Assembly: GCF_022378335.1 (NCBI RefSeq)
Contig: NZ_JAIQCI010000011.1
Span: 46,287 to 110,286 of the forward strand
DNA length: 64,000 bases
Origin: Croceicoccus hydrothermalis
GTDB taxonomy: Bacteria > Pseudomonadota > Alphaproteobacteria > Sphingomonadales > Sphingomonadaceae
Direction: 5' to 3'
The translations under genes were made by a program, and so were the position numbers. Under the pieces are notes generated by a model. The model was given only the letters and a program-made list of their open reading frames with translations, was not told the DNA's origin and did no database searches. Positions 25,860 to 34,693 of this stretch are shown here, piece by piece; the first letter of the stretch is position 1; every line of letters begins with the position of its first letter.

Positions 25860-28411
25860 TCCGCAGCCTCCAGCAAGTTGTCGTTTTGGGGAAAGGCCAC
25901 AGCTTCGATCGCCGCCGACATCGAATGTCCGCGACGGACATATTCCTCGATATCCGCGAACACCCGCGGGCTCGACGAATAGAGCGTGGCCGAATACGGA
26001 TCGAGAACGAGCCTGCAGACGGTCTGCGTTTCCGGCCCGCGGATCAGCAAATCCGAGTAGTCGGTGCCGTTGCGCTTGAGCGATCGCAGCAACGCATCGG
26101 TGAAATTGTCCATTTCGAACCGATCGCTGTTGCGGAAGTCGGAAATCGTCTCCGCCTTCTGCTGCAGGATCACGAACCAGTCGGAGTTTTCCAGCGCCGC
26201 GCGCGAGCCATCGGACTTGTAATAGTCGTTGATCGACTGCGTCGCGGTGATGAGCGCCGCGCCGTATTTGCGGCAGGTGCGCGAATAGGTCTCGACGAAG
26301 TCGGCCATCGCCCCGCCCTTGAGCATCTGCCAGGCCTCGTCGATCAACAGCGCCTTGGCGACCGAGCGGTCCATGCGGCGCATTGTCTGCGACGCGACGA
26401 ACATGATCGACGTCAGCACCACCCCACGCAGCTCCTCGCGCGTAGCCAGGTCCGACAGCTCAAAGACCGTCAGGTCGGCCGACAGGTCGAGATTGCTATC
26501 CCCAAGGAAAAACCGCCCGAAAGTCCCGTCAGAGGCGAAGGGCAGGAGCGAGGTCGCCAGATCATATGCAAATGGATGCTCCTCCGTCTTTAGCGCGCCA
26601 ATGATGCCATCGACCGTTCCATCACTCCCGTCTTCGTTCCAGACGGTGTTGACCGCCTTGTCGATCAGACCGCGCTCGGTATCGTTGAGGCGCGTTTCAT
26701 GCCGTGCCATCTGCGAGATGATCGCCTTGAGCATGGCGAGACAGTCGACGAGGTAATCCTCATCCTCTGCAGCGAGCGTGGGATCGATCATACGGAACGG
26801 GTTGATCGAAATCCCCGAGGACAGCTTGAACTCGGTAAAGGTGCCGCCGAGCGCCTTCGCCATGTGCTCGAAGGAGCGCCCATCGTCGATGACGATGGTC
26901 TTGGCGCCCACCCCGACGAGACTGGCGGTGAGATCCTGCAGAAAGACAGACTTGCCCGATCCCGACTTGCCGGCGATCGCGACATTGTGGTTGCCTGCGC
27001 TGTTCTGGAATGGCGACCAGAATTGCGGTTGCCCGCGCCGGCCGATGAACATCAGGTGCGGAATATGTCCGCCGACATATTCGCCCTGCAGCGGGGCGAT
27101 CGCTGCCACGTTGGCCGAACGCATGAGCCGCAGGCGCTTCATCCGCTTGTAATCGGAATCGAGCCCATCGGCCATCAACAGCGGGAAATGCGCCATGAAT
27201 GCCGGCAGCTGGATGTGCGTCTCGTCGATGAGATCCCATCCGGCAGCCTTGTAGACCGCCTTCATGGTGCGCTCGCACGCCTCGCCGCGACCCTTCGGCG
27301 CAAGGATGGTCACGGCATAATAGCACGAGATCAGCTTCTCGCCCGCCTTCACCTGGTTCTGCACGAACTCCCATTCGGCGGCCTGCTCCTTGATCTTGGG
27401 AACAAGCTTGGCGCCCTGCCCGTCAGCCAGCGACCGCGTGCGGGCGAACTTGTAGCCCGACTTCGCCTCCGAGGACTCGCTGCCGGGAATGATCCCGCAA
27501 ATCGTCTGCAGCGTCGGACAAGGCAGGTTGAGCTTCGTGTTGAAGATGTCACCAATGGTCTTTTGCGTATCCCATGGCGCCCAGCGGTCCGGAAAATTGC
27601 GCACCGACATCGTGCGCACGTCGAAGCGTTCGGGAACGAAATCGCGCATCTCGGGCACGCCCTCAACGGTTTCACCCGTCGGCCGCAGCGACTGCGCGTG
27701 AAGCAGCAGGCGATCCTTCTCGACGTGAGTGACAAGGTCCCGGCGGACACATTGTTCGTTGATCGGATCGAAGCGGTTGTAGCCGGGAACATCATCGCCG
27801 GCTCCCGTCGATGGTGCCAGGACCTCATCAAAGAACCGGATCAGGTCGACCGGGGTGGACACGCGGACCGGGACGTCGATCGACTCCAGCGCCGATACGA
27901 CGCCGTCGCGCATGGTGATGAGATCGCCGACCGACAGGCCGCTCCCCTCGGTAACCCCGACCGCCAGGATACAGCGAAAATTGCGCGCGAAGAACGGCCC
28001 GTCGCTAGCAAGCGAGGACCATGCCCCGTTCTTCAACTTGTCGAGCCGGTGACGCGCCAGCGTCTGGAACACCCCGCCGGCACGATAGCGCGGCAGAACC
28101 CATTCCTGCAGTTTCTCGGAGATCCGCGGCGAGGCGTAATTCGTCACCGAGAACTTAGCGCCAGCCATCAGGATATCGGAGAAGATCGAACCGACGATAT
28201 CGGTCACCCGATCGTTCGCGCCAATCAGCGGCGCCAGCTCGAGGATGAAACCCTTCGAGCGGGTCTGGTAGAAAATCTGCTTGCCCTCGTCATACGAGCG
28301 ATAGCCGAGGAAATGCGAGAGCATCGGCACGCTCGCTGCATTGGCACGGCGCTCCGGCTTGCGATTGTCGCCCACCAGAGCCTCGACAAGATCATTGAGC
28401 GCCTTGAACAT
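25856..28411 (-). CDS. traC: TraC, conjugation ATPase (VirB4 family)
   Basis: 851 residues (F TraC 875). The N-terminal half is the TraC/VirB4 N-domain. The ATPase half has Walker A GKSGSGKS (481-488), FVASQTMRR before Walker B ALLIDEAW (687-694) and a TATQS sensor-like motif downstream. It energises pilus assembly and transfer at the inner membrane. The start lies 6 bp after traV; the end overlaps the small membrane gene. All catalytic motifs are intact. Confidence 0.96.
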   Translation of the reverse strand: MFKALNDLVEALVGDNRKPERRANAASVPMLSHFLGYRSYDEGKQIFYQTRSKGFILELAPLIGANDRVTDIVGSIFSDILMAGAKFSVTNYASPRISEKLQEWVLPRYRAGGVFQTLARHRLDKLKNGAWSSLASDGPFFARNFRCILAVGVTEGSGLSVGDLITMRDGVVSALESIDVPVRVSTPVDLIRFFDEVLAPSTGAGDDVPGYNRFDPINEQCVRRDLVTHVEKDRLLLHAQSLRPTGETVEGVPEMRDFVPERFDVRTMSVRNFPDRWAPWDTQKTIGDIFNTKLNLPCPTLQTICGIIPGSESSEAKSGYKFARTRSLADGQGAKLVPKIKEQAAEWEFVQNQVKAGEKLISCYYAVTILAPKGRGEACERTMKAVYKAAGWDLIDETHIQLPAFMAHFPLLMADGLDSDYKRMKRLRLMRSANVAAIAPLQGEYVGGHIPHLMFIGRRGQPQFWSPFQNSAGNHNVAIAGKSGSGKSVFLQDLTASLVGVGAKTIVIDDGRSFEHMAKALGGTFTEFKLSSGISINPFRMIDPTLAAEDEDYLVDCLAMLKAIISQMARHETRLNDTERGLIDKAVNTVWNEDGSDGTVDGIIGALKTEEHPFAYDLATSLLPFASDGTFGRFFLGDSNLDLSADLTVFELSDLATREELRGVVLTSIMFVASQTMRRMDRSVAKALLIDEAWQMLKGGAMADFVETYSRTCRKYGAALITATQSINDYYKSDGSRAALENSDWFVILQQKAETISDFRNSDRFEMDNFTDALLRSLKRNGTDYSDLLIRGPETQTVCRLVLDPYSATLYSSSPRVFADIEEYVRRGHSMSAAIEAVAFPQNDNLLEAAE

Positions 28412-28417
28412 CGCCGC

Positions 28418-29095
28418 TTACTCCGGCGTGCCGGGAAAGGACGCTGCCTGACGGCGCGGCCGATCGGTCGACAAAGTTGTGGCCACCTCCTCCTTGATCC
28501 GGTCGATCGGTCCCGGACCGACGGCCAGCTGAGCGCCTGCCGGATCGGCAAGCTGCACCTGGTCGATCAGGGTCGAGGGCGAGGCGACAGCCAGAAACGG
28601 CGGCGCACTCTCTGCCGCTGCCAGCAGCCCGCGGCCGCTAGAGCCGTGCGACCCCCGCAGCGCCAGCGCATCGACCGTATCGCCGCGCCCGGGGAGCCGC
28701 ACATCGGTATGTACTGAGGCGCGATCATGCAGCTGGCCGCGTGCGTCGACGAAAGCCGGGAACACGACGCGCAGCCGGTAAGTATCGGCGCCGCGTTCGA
28801 CGTGATCCGCTGAGGCGAGGATTGCATCGGGCACAGGCACCTCGCCGTCGTCAATCGTATAGGGCCCAGCAGGCGTAAGGAGCTCGGTGGAGGACACGCG
28901 CTGGATCTCCGCGAGCGCACCGTCATCGATGACCGTAGAGGGCGCGCACACGCCGTCAGGCGCCTCGCAGCGAAAGCTGCCATTGACGTTGGTCCCGAGC
29001 GTGGTGCAGCCCGAAATGAGACCGGATGCCGCCACAGCGGCCAAAGCCATGCTTCGACCAGCGACAATCGCCGGAAAAGGTCGCTTGAAGATCAT
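28418..29095 (-). CDS. traV: TraV, outer-membrane lipoprotein of the F-type channel
   Basis: 225 residues. A lipoprotein signal ends in LISGC (Cys30), followed by TTLGTNVNGSFRCEAPDGVC with the two conserved cysteines of TraV. TraV links TraK in the outer membrane to TraB, equivalent to VirB7. It overlaps the DsbC-like gene (ATGA) and precedes traC as in F. Confidence 0.9.
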   Translation of the reverse strand: MIFKRPFPAIVAGRSMALAAVAASGLISGCTTLGTNVNGSFRCEAPDGVCAPSTVIDDGALAEIQRVSSTELLTPAGPYTIDDGEVPVPDAILASADHVERGADTYRLRVVFPAFVDARGQLHDRASVHTDVRLPGRGDTVDALALRGSHGSSGRGLLAAAESAPPFLAVASPSTLIDQVQLADPAGAQLAVGPGPIDRIKEEVATTLSTDRPRRQAASFPGTPE

Positions 29096-29967
29096 GAGTT
29101 CTCTCCCTTGAGCCAGGTCTCGAGGAAATCACGCGGACGAGCGCCGTGCAGGACCGCGCCATCGCTGCGCACGATGACCGGCGTGCCGGTGAAGCCGTGC
29201 TGGCGCGCGAACGCCTCATTGGCGTCCAGACCCGACGTGTCGCACTCGCGCACATTTGAAATGGCCTCGCCGGCATAGGCCTGGCCGAGCGCCCGGCGCC
29301 GATCGCTCGCGCAGACGACCGCATCCGAGATCATCCGTGTCCCGAGAATAGAAATCGGGCGTTCGACGACCTCGACGTTCATTGCCGACAGCGTCTCGTG
29401 CAGTTGCTTGCAATAGCCACAACGGAAGTCGCTGAAGACGGTGACTTTCGTCCTGCCCCGCCCCCACCGAATCGCACCATCGGCAGGAAGAGCCTCGAGC
29501 GCCGCCTTCTCGACAGTCGGCGCCGTCTCGCGGGCAGAGGCCACAGGTGCCGCAGGCTCCCCACCGGCAGATGCGCCGCTCGATGCCGCGGCACCAACCA
29601 GCATGTCGGGATTGATCTCGAGCAGCCGAGCGGCGGTCAGATCCTGCTTGGTCTCCATGTCATAGACACGGCCGATGATGAGGTAGCGCCCGCTCGCATC
29701 GGTGTAGAACAAGTTGCTCCCGGCCTGGACCTCGCACAGCCCCTCGATCTGTTCGCAATCGACTGCGGTGAGCTGGGTTTTCGGCAACCGCTCCCCGAGC
29801 GCAGCCTGGACGGTCCCACTCGACGTGCTTTGCGCGACAGCCTGAACCCCGAGGGCAAGCAAGCTGCCCGCGCCGAGGATCGCAAGTCCCTGCACCGCCC
29901 GTCTGGACCCAATTCCGGCTTCGGAAGAGCCGGACAATGTGCGCGTGATATTGAAGCTGTTGAACAT
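29092..29967 (-). CDS. DsbC-like periplasmic disulfide isomerase of the tra operon
   Basis: 291 residues: an N-terminal hydrophobic anchor or signal (AILGAGSLLALGVQAVA), a DsbC-like N-terminal dimerisation region (about 60-125 with YTDASGRYLIIGRVYD), an Ala/Pro linker, and a thioredoxin domain with active site FSDFRCGYCKQLH (CGYC 183-186) and the cis-Pro region FTGTPVIV. It should rearrange disulfides in the cysteine-rich TraN and TraU. It lies between traB and traV, as in other F-like systems that carry dsbC or trbB. Confidence 0.92.
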   Translation of the reverse strand: MFNSFNITRTLSGSSEAGIGSRRAVQGLAILGAGSLLALGVQAVAQSTSSGTVQAALGERLPKTQLTAVDCEQIEGLCEVQAGSNLFYTDASGRYLIIGRVYDMETKQDLTAARLLEINPDMLVGAAASSGASAGGEPAAPVASARETAPTVEKAALEALPADGAIRWGRGRTKVTVFSDFRCGYCKQLHETLSAMNVEVVERPISILGTRMISDAVVCASDRRRALGQAYAGEAISNVRECDTSGLDANEAFARQHGFTGTPVIVRSDGAVLHGARPRDFLETWLKGENS

Positions 29968-29976
29968 GGTGGCCTC

Positions 29977-31278
29977 TCAGTTGCGGATGAAGGTGCCATC
30001 GAGGAACACGACCTCGACCTGTGCGCCGGTGGGCATTTCCACGACCGGCTGATACTGCTCGGCGCGCTCGATGAGATAATCAGAAAGCGTCGTGCCCGCC
30101 TGGGCTGCGCCGCCACCAACCGCCGCAATGCCGACACTTTCGACATCAGGCAGCGCCGGGTTGCCTTGGGTTATCCGGGGGATCTGGTTGGCACTGTTGA
30201 AGGCGTTGCCGGCGCCGCTTACGAGGCCCGCAAGGAATGCCTGGGTCGTCAGCCCACCCTCGCGGCTGACCACACGCCCGCGGATGCCGACCTTGCCGCC
30301 ATAGGCGAGGAAGCCCTTCACCTCCGACACCGCATAGCGCCCGCCGGGCTGCGGACAGGTCATGCGCAGCAGCTTCACGTAGACCTTCTCGGACGACAGG
30401 TCGCCATAGGCCGCGCCGTTGACCATGCAGCCCTGAACCCTGGTCGCGAGCAGTTTCCCATCCTGGAAGACCGAGCGCGCCGGTCCCGTTACGCGCAGAA
30501 GCACAGGCAACGGATCGCTCTGGCTCCGCGTGTTGGTGGTCGCATCCACCCCAACGACAACGGTCGCATTGGCGATCGAGTTGGGCGGCAGATAATTGGG
30601 GCTATCAGTGTACGTCGTCACGCCGTTCGCAGGATCGATCCGCGAAGCCGTCCCGCCATTCTGCGAAAACGATACGAGGCTGACATTCTTCGATCTTGCA
30701 GGCGAAGGCGCGGCCGCAGCCCCCGCCCCTGCACCGGGAGCAACGCCCATCGCCGCTGCGGCACCTGCCGGACCTGGTGCGCTCGGTCGCGAGTTCGTCT
30801 GCTCGAGCTGCCGCTTGAGCTGCTGGTTCTCGCGCTCATAGGCATCCAGAACGCGCGTTCCGTCCTGCACCATCGACGCATTCTGCCCGCGCAGCGCCTG
30901 AATCTCCGCTTCGAGCTGCTCGACCCGCCCACTGCCCGCCTCGACGCCCTTGAGCCGCCGATCCTGTTCGTTGATCTGGTGCTCGTAGACGCTCATCCAT
31001 TCCTGGTCGGCCATCTGACGGTTCATGATCGCGTCGGTCGACACCACGGTCTCGGTTTCCGATCCCGTCGCCTGCTCGACCATTTCGGTCGTATCATCCA
31101 TGATCCACCACACAGCAGCCAGGGCGATCAGACCGCCCCCACCCCACAGGACGAGCTTTTGCCGCTTGGCGGTCGCAGCGTTCTCGGCAATGCCGCCATC
31201 GCCCTCGACATAGTCATGTTCGTCGACTTCGGTGGTCTCGACGTCCTTGGGTTTGCGCTTGAGGAAATCCATGGTCAA
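29977..31278 (-). CDS. traB: TraB, F-type channel scaffold protein (VirB10-like)
   Basis: 433 residues (F TraB 475). A cytoplasmic start, one membrane segment (KLVLWGGGGLIALAAVWWI, about 41-59), a coiled coil (about 95-150, heptads with VEQLEAEIQALRGQ), an Ala/Pro/Gly linker, then a C-terminal beta-barrel with PARSVFQDGKLLATRVQGC and VGIRGRVVSREG. It spans the envelope between the ATPase complex and TraK/TraV. Four-base overlap with traK. Confidence 0.94.
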   Translation of the reverse strand: MTMDFLKRKPKDVETTEVDEHDYVEGDGGIAENAATAKRQKLVLWGGGGLIALAAVWWIMDDTTEMVEQATGSETETVVSTDAIMNRQMADQEWMSVYEHQINEQDRRLKGVEAGSGRVEQLEAEIQALRGQNASMVQDGTRVLDAYERENQQLKRQLEQTNSRPSAPGPAGAAAAMGVAPGAGAGAAAAPSPARSKNVSLVSFSQNGGTASRIDPANGVTTYTDSPNYLPPNSIANATVVVGVDATTNTRSQSDPLPVLLRVTGPARSVFQDGKLLATRVQGCMVNGAAYGDLSSEKVYVKLLRMTCPQPGGRYAVSEVKGFLAYGGKVGIRGRVVSREGGLTTQAFLAGLVSGAGNAFNSANQIPRITQGNPALPDVESVGIAAVGGGAAQAGTTLSDYLIERAEQYQPVVEMPTGAQVEVVFLDGTFIRN

Positions 31279-32078
31279 AAACCTCCTGCCGGCACGACGA
31301 CGTAGGCCGCCGTTGCTTGACCGGGCTGCAGCTCAGGGTTGGAAATGCTGACGGCGATGGCTCCGTCCGCAGCGATCAGTTCTTCGGCCAGCGTCAGAGG
31401 CTGGTCGCCGGTGTTCTCGACCCGCAGGACCTTGCCCGCCAATGTCGGGCTGACATATTGCGAGACCAACTGGACCTTGAGCGCCCCGACATTGACCGGC
31501 GCGCGCGCCTGATCCTGGATCTCGAAACCCTGAACGGGACGCTGCTCGAACATCGCCCGGACGAGACTGACCGCCTGGTCGCCAAGGGGGGCGGAACTGG
31601 ACAGCTGGGCGGCTGCAGGTTGCGGATGCTCGATATCGGCATTGGCGACGAAGACCTGCTTGGCCTCGTCTCCCGACACCTGGCAATTGAACTTGTAGAC
31701 GTAGCCCTTCTCGCTCGTCCCGAAGAACGACACGGACGGACGCGAGAAGCCCTCCGGGACCGAAATGTACAGATCGCCGCGGGTCGGCTCGTGAACGACC
31801 GAGAAGTCCTCGAGCGGATTGCCCGTCTCGACCTTCGAGACCGCCGCGAAGCGATCCTCCTTGAGCGAAATACGCGTCAGGTCCGACTTGGAAACCTCGC
31901 ACAGAACTTCGCCGTTATCGACCGCCATGATCGACTGGTCGGCAAAAGCCGGTGCTGCCATCAGCAGCGCTGCCGCACCAACCAGGCCCGCACCGATAGA
32001 GCGAGATGACAGGCACTCGATCCGCGTCAGCAAAGCGACGCCGCCAGCCATCAATCCGAAGGGGACAAGCTGCATCAC
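31275..32078 (-). CDS. traK: TraK, outer-membrane secretin-like channel protein
   Basis: 267 residues (F TraK 242). The hydrophobic start includes a possible signal peptide ending in LLMAAPAFA (about 47); the 20-30 residues before it may mean that translation starts later, but the ATGA overlap with traE favours the long form. The mature part has the VirB9-like pattern with KVLRVENTGDQPLTL near the C-terminus. Forms the outer core with TraB and TraV. Confidence 0.91.
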   Translation of the reverse strand: MMQLVPFGLMAGGVALLTRIECLSSRSIGAGLVGAAALLMAAPAFADQSIMAVDNGEVLCEVSKSDLTRISLKEDRFAAVSKVETGNPLEDFSVVHEPTRGDLYISVPEGFSRPSVSFFGTSEKGYVYKFNCQVSGDEAKQVFVANADIEHPQPAAAQLSSSAPLGDQAVSLVRAMFEQRPVQGFEIQDQARAPVNVGALKVQLVSQYVSPTLAGKVLRVENTGDQPLTLAEELIAADGAIAVSISNPELQPGQATAAYVVVPAGGF

Positions 32079-32641
32079 GCTTCCTCCTCACCTGCGGGCA
32101 TCACCACGCCGAAGCTCAGCAACTTCAGCGACAGGCCCGTATATTTCCATTTGAACTGGAAGACCTTGTGTTCGCGGCGCACATCGCGCGAACCCACGAT
32201 TGTGTGGACCACCGCGCCGACCTGGCTCGCGAGACCGTCGGGATCGACCTTGATCCAGTCGATCGTCACGAATTGCGTGATCTGCGAGCCTTGCTGCTCT
32301 TCCACGATGCCCATCAGCTCGGTCTTGAGCTTGCCCTGAGCCTCGGGTGCAGTGATCTTGATGATGGAGTCCTTCCAGTACTGGAGCGTCTCCGGCGACC
32401 GGTTCAGCGCCAACTGCGCCGCATCGCGCGTGACCGCTTCGAGATATTCCGGCGATACGCCCGCAGTCGTGATCGCCATCTCGTGGGGGATCACCGGCTG
32501 CAGAACGATCTCGCGGTCGCGCGTATTCGCAGCAGTGAACATCACCACCACCAGCACCCCGAGGACAACGGAGATCAACGCCAGCAAATTGCGCTGCTTG
32601 AGCGTGCGCTGGGACGTTTCGTGAGCAAAAGTCAGATCCAT
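32075..32641 (-). CDS. traE: TraE, F-type channel protein (VirB5/VirB8-like)
   Basis: 188 residues, the same as F TraE. One N-terminal membrane helix (LLALISVVLGVLVVVMFTAA, about 19-38) and a periplasmic VirB8-like domain with SPEYLEAVTRDAAQLALNRSP. Required for pilus assembly. The start is one base after the traL stop, and the end overlaps traK. Confidence 0.93.
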   Translation of the reverse strand: MDLTFAHETSQRTLKQRNLLALISVVLGVLVVVMFTAANTRDREIVLQPVIPHEMAITTAGVSPEYLEAVTRDAAQLALNRSPETLQYWKDSIIKITAPEAQGKLKTELMGIVEEQQGSQITQFVTIDWIKVDPDGLASQVGAVVHTIVGSRDVRREHKVFQFKWKYTGLSLKLLSFGVVMPAGEEEA

Positions 32642-32642
32642 G

Positions 32643-32927
32643 TCAGCCCGCCATCACTCTGTAATAAGAAGGCGGAGCAACTTTCAGGCCGAAGAACTCT
32701 CCAGGAAGGTGCCAATAGGCAAAATGGAGAACCCAATACATCGACCGACCAGCTCGAAGTTTGCGATATCCGAGCCACGCAACCACAGACAGGGCTAGGC
32801 CGATTACAATGTGCTGCGCCAGAATTCCCCAAACAAAGGGGGCGAGCATCACAAGAAATTCGTCCAACGTCCAAAACCCAATGAGTTCCGGATCATCCAG
32901 GTGCTTGGGTATGTAATACTGGTCCAC
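32643..32927 (-). CDS. traL: TraL, F-type pilus assembly membrane protein
   Basis: 94 residues from a GTG at 32927, chosen because GGAG lies 7 bases upstream and the protein then starts DQYYIPKHLDDPE, as is usual for TraL. A GTG at 32957 would put the start inside a strong hairpin. The family core is FWTLDEFLVMLAPFVWG, with two hydrophobic stretches (about 20-45) and the C-terminal YWHLPGEFFGLK. Inner-membrane protein for pilus tip formation. Confidence 0.91.
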   Translation of the reverse strand: MDQYYIPKHLDDPELIGFWTLDEFLVMLAPFVWGILAQHIVIGLALSVVAWLGYRKLRAGRSMYWVLHFAYWHLPGEFFGLKVAPPSYYRVMAG

Positions 32928-32945
32928 AAGTCGCTCCGCCGAGAA

Positions 32946-32985
32946 GTACGGCTGCACCCAAGGGGGTCAAAGGGCGCAGCCGTAC
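32946..32985 (-). promoter_or_regulatory. Strong hairpin between pilin gene traA and traL
   Basis: Arms GTACGGCTGC (32946-32955) and its exact complement (32976-32985), extendable by four more pairs including one G-T, around a loop of about 12 bases. There is no T-run, so it is not a classic terminator. It sits 32 bp after the traA stop and 18 bp before the traL start. Likely an mRNA-stabilising or attenuating structure that raises pilin level over the rest of the operon. Confidence 0.6.
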
Positions 32986-33017
32986 GGACTCCCGTTCCGT
33001 GATCTGTTCGATCCGGA

Positions 33018-33338
33018 TCAGATGGTCGCCGTGACCGTCGAGGTGACGATCGGGATACCGGTGCCGGCACCAACGCCGACGCCGACTGGAATCGCCACCT
33101 GGCTCAGCGAGAAGCGACCGGAAGCGAGGCCCACGATACCGCCTGCGAGGGAAAGAACGGTGATGATCTTGCCGCCCGAGCCCTCGAGGAAATCCGTGAA
33201 CTGAGTCAGCGCAGTATCGAACGTGGTATCGGCACCAGCCATCGCGGTGTCCACGCCGACCAGGCCGGCGAACGCGATAACCGATGCTGCGACAGCGAGC
33301 TTCTTGCCCATGTCGCTCTTCAGATTGAGTGCCTTCAT
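33018..33338 (-). CDS. traA: TraA, F-type pilin precursor
   Basis: 106 residues from the ATG at 33338 (AAGGGTGAAG upstream); the frame extends 17 codons further but without a ribosome site. The long leader ends in TAMA before GADTTFDT (cleavage after about residue 34). The mature pilin of about 72 residues has a hydrophobic helix IITVLSLAGGIVGLASG, a short polar loop RFSLSQ and a second hydrophobic helix, as in F pilin. First gene of the tra operon. There is no separate TraQ or TraX in the window, so leader removal may rest on the S26 peptidase or the host. Confidence 0.9.
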   Translation of the reverse strand: MKALNLKSDMGKKLAVAASVIAFAGLVGVDTAMAGADTTFDTALTQFTDFLEGSGGKIITVLSLAGGIVGLASGRFSLSQVAIPVGVGVGAGTGIPIVTSTVTATI

Positions 33339-33475
33339 GACTTCACCCTTTCGTATTGAGACACGGCGCCTAAGCAGCGCCACGATCAATTCGGGCCTGT
33401 CGGGAACAATTCAGCAACCCCTTGTTTGATAAAACTCGGGCGAATTCGCGATTTTAGCGAATCAGTTGCTGCTAT

Positions 33476-33607
33476 GGTGACGCTTTCCGGCACCAGCGGT
33501 GACGGTTTCCAGCACCAGCGGTGCCGGTTTCCAGCACCAGTGGTGACGGTTTCCAGCACCAACGGTGACGGTTTCCAGCACCAGAGGTGCCGGTTTCCGG
33601 CACCAAC
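33476..33607. repeat. Six tandem 22-bp palindromic repeats
   Basis: Six head-to-tail units, each starting GGTG, at 33476, 33498, 33520, 33542, 33564 and 33586. The core is an inverted repeat, perfect in the last unit (GGTGCCGGTTTCCGGCACC: 8-bp arms, TTT spacer) and nearly so in the others. A 22-bp period (about two helix turns) puts all sites on one face of the DNA. A GCGAATTCGC palindrome lies at 33440-33449. The array lies in the divergent region between traA and the 33723 gene, so it may be a multi-site operator, a partition site or an origin element. Confidence 0.85.
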
Positions 33608-33722
33608 CCGCCTTCCACCTCCGCGGAACGTGCCAAACCGCCTGCAATCGTGCGATTTCCACCTTCCTCCGCACAGGTATAAGCGATGTTTTAGAACCAA
33701 TCCGGAGGTGGGATTCGCAGGG

Positions 33723-34094
33723 ATGCAAGAAGACGAAAGTGGGAGGAAAACCAAATTCAGCGTGCACAGATTGTACGTCAGCGACGACGCGATGGAGCTG
33801 ATGATTCGCGCGATCGCCAATCTGAGCCGCGCAAACCGCCGGTTCGAGACGCTACGCGACGTGGTCCTGCACGTTCTGAATACCGCCCCTGACATCGCCG
33901 ATGAGACGATCGAGCGGTTCCGCGACCTGCTCCCGCTCGACGGTCAGACGCGCATCTTTCTGAGGGTCAACCAGGACGAAGCGGCTGCTTTAGAAGCGCT
34001 CAAGGACGAGCTTACCGCGCGATCGCTTCATACCTGCAATGTGCGTGATGCCGTCTGCTTCTGCTGCCTCCAAATCGCTGAAGAACAAGTTTAG
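33723..34094 (+). CDS. Hypothetical protein divergent from the tra operon, 123 aa
   Basis: 123 residues from the ATG at 33723, preceded by GGAGG about 12 bases away. The frame is open back to 33426, but that part is only translated repeat DNA and was left out. Residues 15-70 are helical (DDAMELMIRAIANLSRANRR, then LRDVVLHVLN). No family recognised. Its place beside the palindromic array and opposite traA suggests a DNA-binding regulator of transfer or maintenance. Confidence 0.6.
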   Translation: MQEDESGRKTKFSVHRLYVSDDAMELMIRAIANLSRANRRFETLRDVVLHVLNTAPDIADETIERFRDLLPLDGQTRIFLRVNQDEAAALEALKDELTARSLHTCNVRDAVCFCCLQIAEEQV

Positions 34095-34105
34095 GCTTGT
34101 CGTAG

Positions 34106-34151
34106 CATATCCTTTGGATATATTGGCATATGCGGTTGCATAGGATATGCA
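34106..34151. promoter_or_regulatory. Nested inverted repeats before the 34183 gene
   Basis: GCATATCC at 34106 pairs with GGATAT at 34117 (TTT loop) and with GGATATGC at 34144-34151; CATATG lies between. The AT-rich overlapping symmetry 32 bp before the next start codon suggests a promoter with an operator. Confidence 0.4.
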
Positions 34152-34182
34152 GCGGGACAGAAACTCTGCGTAGGGGGGTCTC

Positions 34183-34662
34183 ATGGATGCGGCGACAGAA
34201 GCCTTAATTGAATCAGCGGGCGCGAAAGACCCCCCGCTGGACTACGGTACGCTCATCCGGGCGGTCATGAAGGCGCGGAGAATCAGCGCAAAGAAGCTCT
34301 ACCAAGAAAACGTCATCCGACGATGCACCTTCCGCGAATTCGACAGGCGTTTGGTAGAGGGCCAAATCACCACCGCCGAACTTAACTGCATCTTCGCCTA
34401 TCTCAACATCGACCCCGTGCGCGCAACGCTCGCACTTTTTATCCTCCACAGCCCCGACGCCTATTTCGACCCGAGTTGCGAAACCGCGTCGCAACTCGCC
34501 TCGGAAACGGTTGTCGTTCTTTCGGAACAGCTGGCGGCGTGCGGCGGAGACTTCGAACCCATCAAGAAAGGGCTCTGCAGATCCTTGGCGCAGCGCACTT
34601 CCGGGATGATCGTCGAACATCACAAGCGCGTCGAACAGGTGAGAACATCCGCGTTCGCATAG
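34183..34662 (+). CDS. Hypothetical helical protein, 159 aa
   Basis: 159 residues. GGGGGG lies 4 bases before the ATG. Residues 20-75 (LIRAVMKARRISAKKLYQE, then FREFDRRLVEGQITTAELN, then YLNIDPVRATLALFI) resemble the helix layout of Cro/CI-type DNA-binding domains used in plasmid regulators. The rest is helical and unassigned. It lies between two other small regulators and may control the RepC replicon or the tra operon. The HTH assignment is tentative. Confidence 0.6.
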   Translation: MDAATEALIESAGAKDPPLDYGTLIRAVMKARRISAKKLYQENVIRRCTFREFDRRLVEGQITTAELNCIFAYLNIDPVRATLALFILHSPDAYFDPSCETASQLASETVVVLSEQLAACGGDFEPIKKGLCRSLAQRTSGMIVEHHKRVEQVRTSAFA

Positions 34663-34693
34663 CATCACGCGGCGCGAAACGGGGTGCGCGCAT

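Noticed and set aside
26699..28717. Long plus-strand ORF (672 codons) opposite traC
   Set aside because: It is antisense to an intact traC with all ATPase motifs, is rich in Arg/Asp/His as expected for a GC-rich shadow frame, and has no recognisable motif.
29398..31305. Plus-strand ORF (635 codons) opposite dsbC and traB
   Set aside because: Antisense shadow; no start signal and no domain.
33476..33607. CRISPR-like array
   Set aside because: Units are directly adjacent with no unique spacers and a period of only 22 bp; no cas genes are present.
33426..33722. N-terminal extension of the 33723 gene through the 22-bp repeats
   Set aside because: The extension is only translated repeat DNA, and a better ribosome site lies before 33723.
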